Assembly (NCBI RefSeq): GCF_000420505.1
Contig: NZ_ATVB01000009.1
Span: 28,307-92,306 of the forward strand
Source of the DNA: Alloscardovia omnicolens DSM 21503
GTDB lineage: Bacteria; Actinomycetota; Actinomycetes; Actinomycetales; Bifidobacteriaceae
Reading direction: 5' to 3'
Length of the DNA stretch: 64,000 bases
Both the position numbers and the translations under genes were made by a program. This document shows, one piece after another, positions 60,401 through 64,000 of the stretch; position 1 is the first letter of the stretch, and each line of letters begins with the position of its first letter. The notes under the pieces were generated by a model. That model made no database searches, had not been told where the DNA came from, and saw only the letters and a list, made by a program, of their open reading frames with translations.

Positions 60401-61218
60401 CCCATATCCATCAAAGAAATAGGCTTGTGTTCGCGGCCCAGTTCAGCGCGCATAGCCACGTAACGCTCAAAAGCTTTCTGCACAGCAGCATCAGCAATAT
60501 CAATATTCTCTAGCTGAGTGTTAAAAGTGGTGTGACGGCAATGATCCGACCAATACGTATCAATAACCTTAATTTCCGTAATACTTGGATCACGCTTTTC
60601 CGTCTGGCTAAAATACTGTTGGCAGAACTCAATATCGGCCACATCCATAGCCAAACCACGCTCGCTAATAAAATCAGCGAGCTGCTCGCGACTAAACGCA
60701 CGGAAACCGTCAATAATTTCTACTGGTGCTGGTTCAGGCACAGATACGCGCAAAGTCTCTGGCTTGTCTAAACGTGCTTCGCGCGCTTCTACAGGATTAA
60801 TAACATAACGACGTACAACATCAACATCTGCATCGCTGAGCGCAGAACCATACAAAGCGTAGACCACAGAGGAACGCACAGTTGGGCGCTCGCCTTGACT
60901 GATAAGCTGCACGCATTCGCTTGCCGATGCTGCGCGCTGATCGAACTGACCAGGAAGAGACTCTACAGCGAAAACACGAGCGTTGTTAAGAATATCTGCA
61001 GGTAGCTCCTCGTAAACAGTATCGCTTTGAGGTTCACTAAAAACAGTGGGAATAGTGGAAGCGAAGAGTTCCTCGCTTACTCCTTCTACATCATAACGAT
61101 TGAAAATGCGAAGACTATCTATGTTCTTCACTCCAACAATCTCAGTCAGCTCGGTGAGCAGTTGTTGTGCGTGTACATCGAAACCAGGTTTTTTCTCTAC
61201 GAGTACGCGGTAAACCAT
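57457..61218 (-). CDS. purL: Phosphoribosylformylglycinamidine synthase, large single-chain type
   Basis: Converts FGAR, glutamine and ATP to FGAM. A single 1253-aa chain joins the synthetase and glutaminase activities that are split into PurS-PurL-PurQ in many Gram-positives. The synthetase half carries [43 protein letters not shown] and [16 protein letters not shown]. The C-terminal class I glutaminase carries [12 protein letters not shown], the nucleophile Cys in [19 protein letters not shown], and His/Glu in AISHGEGRF. Sequence style resembles the streptococcal long type. The leader (61219-61300) is C-rich on this strand, with C7 and ACCCCAC repeats. Confidence 0.97.
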   Translation of the reverse strand: MVYRVLVEKKPGFDVHAQQLLTELTEIVGVKNIDSLRIFNRYDVEGVSEELFASTIPTVFSEPQSDTVYEELPADILNNARVFAVESLPGQFDQRAASASECVQLISQGERPTVRSSVVYALYGSALSDADVDVVRRYVINPVEAREARLDKPETLRVSVPEPAPVEIIDGFRAFSREQLADFISERGLAMDVADIEFCQQYFSQTEKRDPSITEIKVIDTYWSDHCRHTTFNTQLENIDIADAAVQKAFERYVAMRAELGREHKPISLMDMGTIGGRYLKSQGILKNLDESEEINACTVKVTVDVDGEDQDWLFLFKNETHNHPTEIEPFGGAATCVGGAIRDPLSGRSYVYQAMRVTGASDPRVPVSQTLEGKLPQRKIVTTAAAGYSSYGNQIGLATGQVHELYHPGYVAKRMEIGAVVGAAPQTNVRREVPADGDVVVLLGGRTGRDGIGGATGSSKSHNVQSIEKDGAEVQKGNAPVERKLQRLFRRNDACRLIKRCNDFGAGGVSVAIGELADGVHVDLNRVPKKYEGLDGTELAISESQERMAVVLEAKDVDEFLSYAVEENLEAVPVAVVTEKARMVMQWNGTNIVDLSREFLSSNGAAKHQDVQVRAAELVTSPWSDVADLASTNLQEALTTVVSDVNVASNKGLSERFDSTIGAATVLMPFGGAQQLTPSSAMVAKFPVDGETTTASAMAWGFNPFIMEKNQFTGAYLSVVESVAKLIAAGFSREKAYLSFQEYFEKLRTEPARWGKPMAAVLGALEAQLDLHVAAIGGKDSMSGSFEDLDVPPTLVSFAVSTGHVDSALSPEFKTPGSQVWRIIPRYEDDGLTPVSDSLTAVFDAVEALNARGVLRAAATPGYSATIGSLFLMSVGNRLGLRFEESVQLSSLFDYAYGSFVLETVPGTVLTASELYTLEKLGETTEDYTLVVGDESVDLAVVQEAWESGMESVFPYRSHDDKKNSTVEQISYTGAPTLLHSSQTMAQPRVIIPVFPGNNCEYDTLRVFKRAGAQAQTLIINNLSASAVAESTHQLAQSIRESQIVMIPGGFSGGDEPDGSAKFIAAFFRSPEVTDAVRDLLNNRDGLMLGICNGFQALIKLGLVPFGDIVDMNEDCPTLTFNTIGRHQSRLVNTRVASTKSPWLSRTEVGDIHTIAISHGEGRFVANDDVLTSLKANGQIATQYVDASGQPSLDLNVNPNGSLLAIEGITSPDGRVFGKMGHTERTGYGVYSNVPGNTFQPLIEGGVSYFTE

Positions 61219-61302
61219 GTCAGTCCTTTATTGCAATGGGTCGTGGGGTTGTGGGGTTGGGGGGGTACATGCTACGGGTGAGCCTGCATTCCTTTGTCTG
61301 TG

Positions 61303-61336
61303 AAAAAAATATGCCGGCGTATAAGCACCGGCATAT
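61303..61336 (-). terminator. Intrinsic terminator of purC
   Basis: ATATGCCGG and CCGGCATAT form a 9-bp stem with a 10-nt loop; on the minus strand it is followed by seven T. It separates purC from purL, so purL needs its own promoter. Confidence 0.85.
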
Positions 61337-61341
61337 ATGTA

Positions 61342-62091
61342 TTAGTCATCTAGGGCATGAGAAGCATTCAGCTTTTCTAAGCGAGCAAGAATTTCTTCAT
61401 ACGCAGGAATAATGCTTCCCAAATCCTTACGGAAAATATCCTTATCGAGACGTTCAATATGATCGCCGCTCGTCTTGGCTTTATCCCACAGGCGACAGGT
61501 GTCTGGCGTTACTTCGTCAGCCAATAAAATAGTGCCGTCCGCAGTGGTGCCCATCTCAATCTTAAAATCAACCAAAGTAACGTCGATATCTGCGAACATA
61601 GCAGTTAAAGCATGATTAACTTCGCGAGCCTTTGCGCGGATAATATCAAGCTGATCTGCAGTGGCAATGCCCAAAGCAATAGCGTCATCCGAGTTAATAA
61701 ATGGATCTCCTAAAGCGTCATCCTTGAGGCAGAACTCAACTACAGGGCGCTTTAACACAGTTCCTTCTTCAATGCCATAGCGCTTAGCAAAAGAACCTGC
61801 AGCAATATTACGCGCAATAATTTCCAGAGGGAACATGGTTAAATGGCGGTTCAGCTGTTCTGTTTCGCTCAGTTGCTTCACAAAATGGCTTGCAATGCCG
61901 CGATAGTGAAGCTCACTAAAAATAACAGAGGTAATGCGGTTGTTCAGACGGCCCTTACCCTCGATCTGCTCTTTCTTTGCTCCATTACCTGCTGTGGCTT
62001 GATTCATATACTCAACCCAGAGAATATCGGGATTATCGGTAGCATAAAGTTTTTTTGCTTTGCCTTCATAGAGTTTTTCGCGCTTTTCCAT
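61342..62091 (-). CDS. purC: SAICAR synthetase
   Basis: Joins CAIR and aspartate to give SAICAR. 249 aa from the chosen start. [28 protein letters not shown] opens the protein; [55 protein letters not shown] are diagnostic. The ATG at 62091 has AGGAAGG at good spacing; an upstream TTG at 62115 would add eight residues. Monocistronic between two strong terminators. Confidence 0.96.
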   Translation of the reverse strand: MEKREKLYEGKAKKLYATDNPDILWVEYMNQATAGNGAKKEQIEGKGRLNNRITSVIFSELHYRGIASHFVKQLSETEQLNRHLTMFPLEIIARNIAAGSFAKRYGIEEGTVLKRPVVEFCLKDDALGDPFINSDDAIALGIATADQLDIIRAKAREVNHALTAMFADIDVTLVDFKIEMGTTADGTILLADEVTPDTCRLWDKAKTSGDHIERLDKDIFRKDLGSIIPAYEEILARLEKLNASHALDD

Positions 62092-62176
62092 GGATGGCCT
62101 TCCTGCAAAATGCAACTAGAGATGCGCTGTGACGTATATTACAGTACCAAGTGGCTACTACAAAAAAGGGTAAAGA

Positions 62177-62220
62177 AAACGCCGTTTCCTCGAGATTGTA
62201 AGCCGAGGAGAATGGCGTTT
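62177..62220. terminator. Terminator between purT and purC
   Basis: AAACGCCGTT and the pairing TGGCGTTT, continued by CCTCG/CGAGG with one bulged A, form a long interrupted stem flanked by A-rich and T-rich runs. It works for purT on the minus strand and possibly in both directions. Confidence 0.7.
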
Positions 62221-62231
62221 TTTCAGGGATT

Positions 62232-63545
62232 TTATTGATTGATTTCGTAAGTAAGAGCGCTGAGCATGTCTGCTGTTTTAGCGCGTGCTTTGTCTACTGA
62301 TTCATCGCGCGCGAGCAGAACAGCCATGCGGCGGTGTCCGTGCACAGCAGGCTTACCAAAAAGACGCAAATCTGTGCCGTTACGTGCGAGAACCGTTTCG
62401 AGATTAGAGAAGATAACTTCGCCATCGCCTTCAATAACAACAGCTCGGCTGGCGCTGGCTGTAGAACCGGAAGCATCGCGCAGGCTGACAGAATCCTGCG
62501 TTACAGGAATGCCTAAAATAGTGCGAGCGTGCAAAGCAAACTCGCTGAGATTTTGCGACATCATAGTAACCATACCCGTGTCGTGCGGGCGAGGGGATAC
62601 CTCGTTAAAGAGCACAGAACCATCGTTCAAAACGAAAAGTTCCACACCAAAAACGCCCCAGCCCTTTTCTCCTGCCTCTTGAGCGTCGTGCACAAGCTGC
62701 TCAACAACAGTAAGAGCTACCTTTTGTCCGCGTTCTAATACATCTGCAGGAACGGCAGCAGGCTGCCAAGACTCACGGTAATCGCCATCCTTTTGAATAT
62801 GACCAATAGGAGCGCAGGTTACCACGCCCGCGCTGGACGATACGGTGAGGATGGTGAGCTCGTAGGCCAGAGGAACAAAAGCTTCAACGATAACGCGCGA
62901 CACAGTGCCATCGCCTGCTGTGCGGCGATCGTCTTGAGCGAACTGCCAGGCGTGGGCAATGTCTGCTTGGCTGCGCGCTACCGACTGACCATGACCGGAA
63001 GACGACAGGATTGGCTTAATAACGCATGGGAAACCGACTTCTTGAGCGCCCTTGAGGAGCTCTTCTTCGGAATCGGCAAACTTATATGGAGTGGTGGGAA
63101 CACCGCACTTTTCTGCTGCGGTTACGCGCAAGGCTTCACGGTTCATGCAAATCTGAGCAATCGTCACGCTTGGTACTACCTGTATGCCCTTTTCTCGTGC
63201 TGTAGTTAAGGCGCTGGTAGCGATAGCTTCGACTTCCGGCACAATAATATCTGGGCGAACTTCGTCGACAAGAGCGGTCAGTGTAGCCTCATCGCTCATC
63301 TCAATTGCGTGACTTTCGTGAGCCACATGATGTGCAGGCGCATTCTCGTAGGAATCGACTGCAATAACATACGCGCCTAAGCGCATGGCTTCGAGAGCAA
63401 TTTCCTTACCCAATTCGCCAGAGCCAAGCAACATAATGCGTGTTACCTTGTCTGGATTCGAGGAATAAGGGGCGCCGAGATTTCGCGGCTGGCTATGGAT
63501 TGGTGAAGGAGTGGATAAAACAGAACGTGTGTGAGTGTTTACCAT
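62232..63545 (-). CDS. purT: Formate-dependent GAR transformylase
   Basis: Makes FGAR from GAR, formate and ATP, an alternative to the folate-dependent PurN. ATP-grasp fold, 437 aa: RIMLLGSGELGKEIALEAMRLGAYVIAVDSYENAPAHHVAH, PEVEAIATSAL, CVIKPILSSSGHGQSV, GVFGVELFVLNDGSVLFNEVSPRPHDTGMVTM. It has about 30 extra residues before the conserved start, so the true start may be downstream, but no better ribosome-binding site is seen. Divergent from the surface-protein gene. No purN is present in this window. Confidence 0.95.
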   Translation of the reverse strand: MVNTHTRSVLSTPSPIHSQPRNLGAPYSSNPDKVTRIMLLGSGELGKEIALEAMRLGAYVIAVDSYENAPAHHVAHESHAIEMSDEATLTALVDEVRPDIIVPEVEAIATSALTTAREKGIQVVPSVTIAQICMNREALRVTAAEKCGVPTTPYKFADSEEELLKGAQEVGFPCVIKPILSSSGHGQSVARSQADIAHAWQFAQDDRRTAGDGTVSRVIVEAFVPLAYELTILTVSSSAGVVTCAPIGHIQKDGDYRESWQPAAVPADVLERGQKVALTVVEQLVHDAQEAGEKGWGVFGVELFVLNDGSVLFNEVSPRPHDTGMVTMMSQNLSEFALHARTILGIPVTQDSVSLRDASGSTASASRAVVIEGDGEVIFSNLETVLARNGTDLRLFGKPAVHGHRRMAVLLARDESVDKARAKTADMLSALTYEINQ

Positions 63546-63588
63546 ACTTTTATTGTGGCATGTGAGGGGTACGGGCGCGCTTGAAGTT

Positions 63589-63597
63589 TGCTAGACT
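63589..63597 (+). promoter_or_regulatory. Extended -10 promoter of the surface-protein gene
   Basis: TGCTAGACT fits an extended -10 (TGn then TAGACT). The -35 is weak. It lies about 75 bp upstream of the ATG at 63673. Confidence 0.35.
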
Positions 63598-63672
63598 AGA
63601 AGCAGGTCCGTGTGAATCAACATAAAAACGTGTTGATTGCGAACCAACTACTACAAAGAGGAGGAGAGGAAG

Positions 63673-64000
63673 ATGAAAATCCGTAGGATGATTATATCTG
63701 CGGTGCTTGCGGTGGCTATGTTTGCTCCGTTGGGTACTGCTGTGGCTGTCTCTGCTGAGTCGGATACGTCGGCGGTAACGACTGAACAGACAGATAAAGA
63801 CAAGAAACAGGATACGTCTACTGGGTCTGAGAATGTGACGGGGGGGGGGTAGTGAGTCTGAGCAGGTAGAATCTGATTCTGCTCCTGTTACTTCGGCTGA
63901 GCCTGGTGAGGCTTCGGCCACTCCAGCACCGTCTGAATCAGCTGGTTCTGATCGTGCTGCTACTGCGGACGAGACTGGGCGTGTCACTATGAAAATAGGT
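63673..64000 (+). CDS. Secreted surface protein gene, frame interrupted at a G10 tract, runs off the window
   Basis: Signal peptide MKIRRMIISAVLAVAMFAPL with a cleavage region near AVSAES, then a Thr/Ser/Glu/Lys-rich stretch. At 63840-63849 a run of ten G puts the frame into TAG after TGGG (stop at 63850-63852). One G fewer, or two more, would join to SESEQVESDSAPVTSAEPGEA and onward, which stays open to the end of the window with the same low-complexity acidic/Ser/Pro style. This looks like the N-terminal part of a large cell-wall protein that is phase-variable and off in this sequence. A homopolymer sequencing error is the alternative. GAGGAGAGGAAG precedes the ATG. Confidence 0.7.
63840..63849 (+). 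repeat. G10 tract inside the surface-protein gene
   Basis: Ten consecutive G starting at the third base of an ACG codon. Length modulo three decides whether the downstream coding region is read. Confidence 0.9.

Noticed and set aside
63550..63987. Minus-strand ORF of 145 codons opposite the surface-protein gene
   Set aside because: It is a shadow of a Ser/Thr-rich coding region; basic low-complexity translation and no ribosome-binding site. It would also cross the G10 tract.

Overview
The window looks like a chromosomal segment of a low-to-mid GC member of the Bifidobacteriaceae (Alloscardovia, Scardovia and Gardnerella type relatives are the best fit). This is judged from protein flavour and gene content: FtsE with a long acidic tail, a long-type PurL next to purF/purM, a separate PurT, an alr-dgt-dnaG neighbourhood, and mRNAs that appear leaderless. 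The species cannot be fixed from sequence alone. No rRNA, phage, intact IS element or CRISPR array is visible. One tRNA gene (Arg, anticodon TCT) is present.

Layout. 1-8 kb: 3' part of proS, ssb, pepO (minus), mntP, map, dapD (minus), prfB. 8-12.5 kb: the division module ftsE-ftsX-CHAP hydrolase, then smpB. 12.5-15.3 kb: a polar amino-acid ABC importer. 15.3-19.7 kb: glmS-nnrD-pseudouridine synthase, with coaX convergent. 19.8-24.9 kb: a five-gene peptide/nickel-type ABC importer. 25-34.5 kb: sodA, then a lactose-type locus with lacI-lacZ on minus and a divergent permease-permease-binding protein unit on plus. 34.6-37.8 kb: luxS-alr-dgt. 37.8-42.8 kb: an aconitase-citrate synthase-isocitrate dehydrogenase operon (minus). 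42.8-44 kb: a repeat-rich stretch with no convincing gene, then dnaG. 46-51 kb: an anion transporter, ohr, and a two-gene ABC exporter. 51-63.5 kb: tRNA-Arg and a purine block (purE-purK plus; purD, purM, purF, purL, purC and purT minus). The window ends in a secreted surface protein gene interrupted at a G10 tract.

How the genes work together. The purine block covers PRPP to CAIR/SAICAR, with PurT as the formate-dependent GAR transformylase. acn-gltA-icd makes 2-oxoglutarate (for glutamate) from oxaloacetate and acetyl-CoA. FtsEX probably gates the CHAP hydrolase encoded next to it. The lac locus couples galactoside uptake to LacZ under one LacI-family repressor, for which I can see one strong promoter operator, one weaker one, and one perfect palindrome inside lacZ. 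SodA and Ohr give oxidative-stress defence.

The points most worth a second look are: the G10 tract that appears to switch a surface protein off; the lac operator set, including an intragenic lacZ operator; the acn-gltA-icd block lying between dgt and dnaG and encoding an IDH with NAD-type residues; and a 200-bp inverted-repeat (MITE-like) element beside tRNA-Arg with a degenerate relative upstream of sodA.
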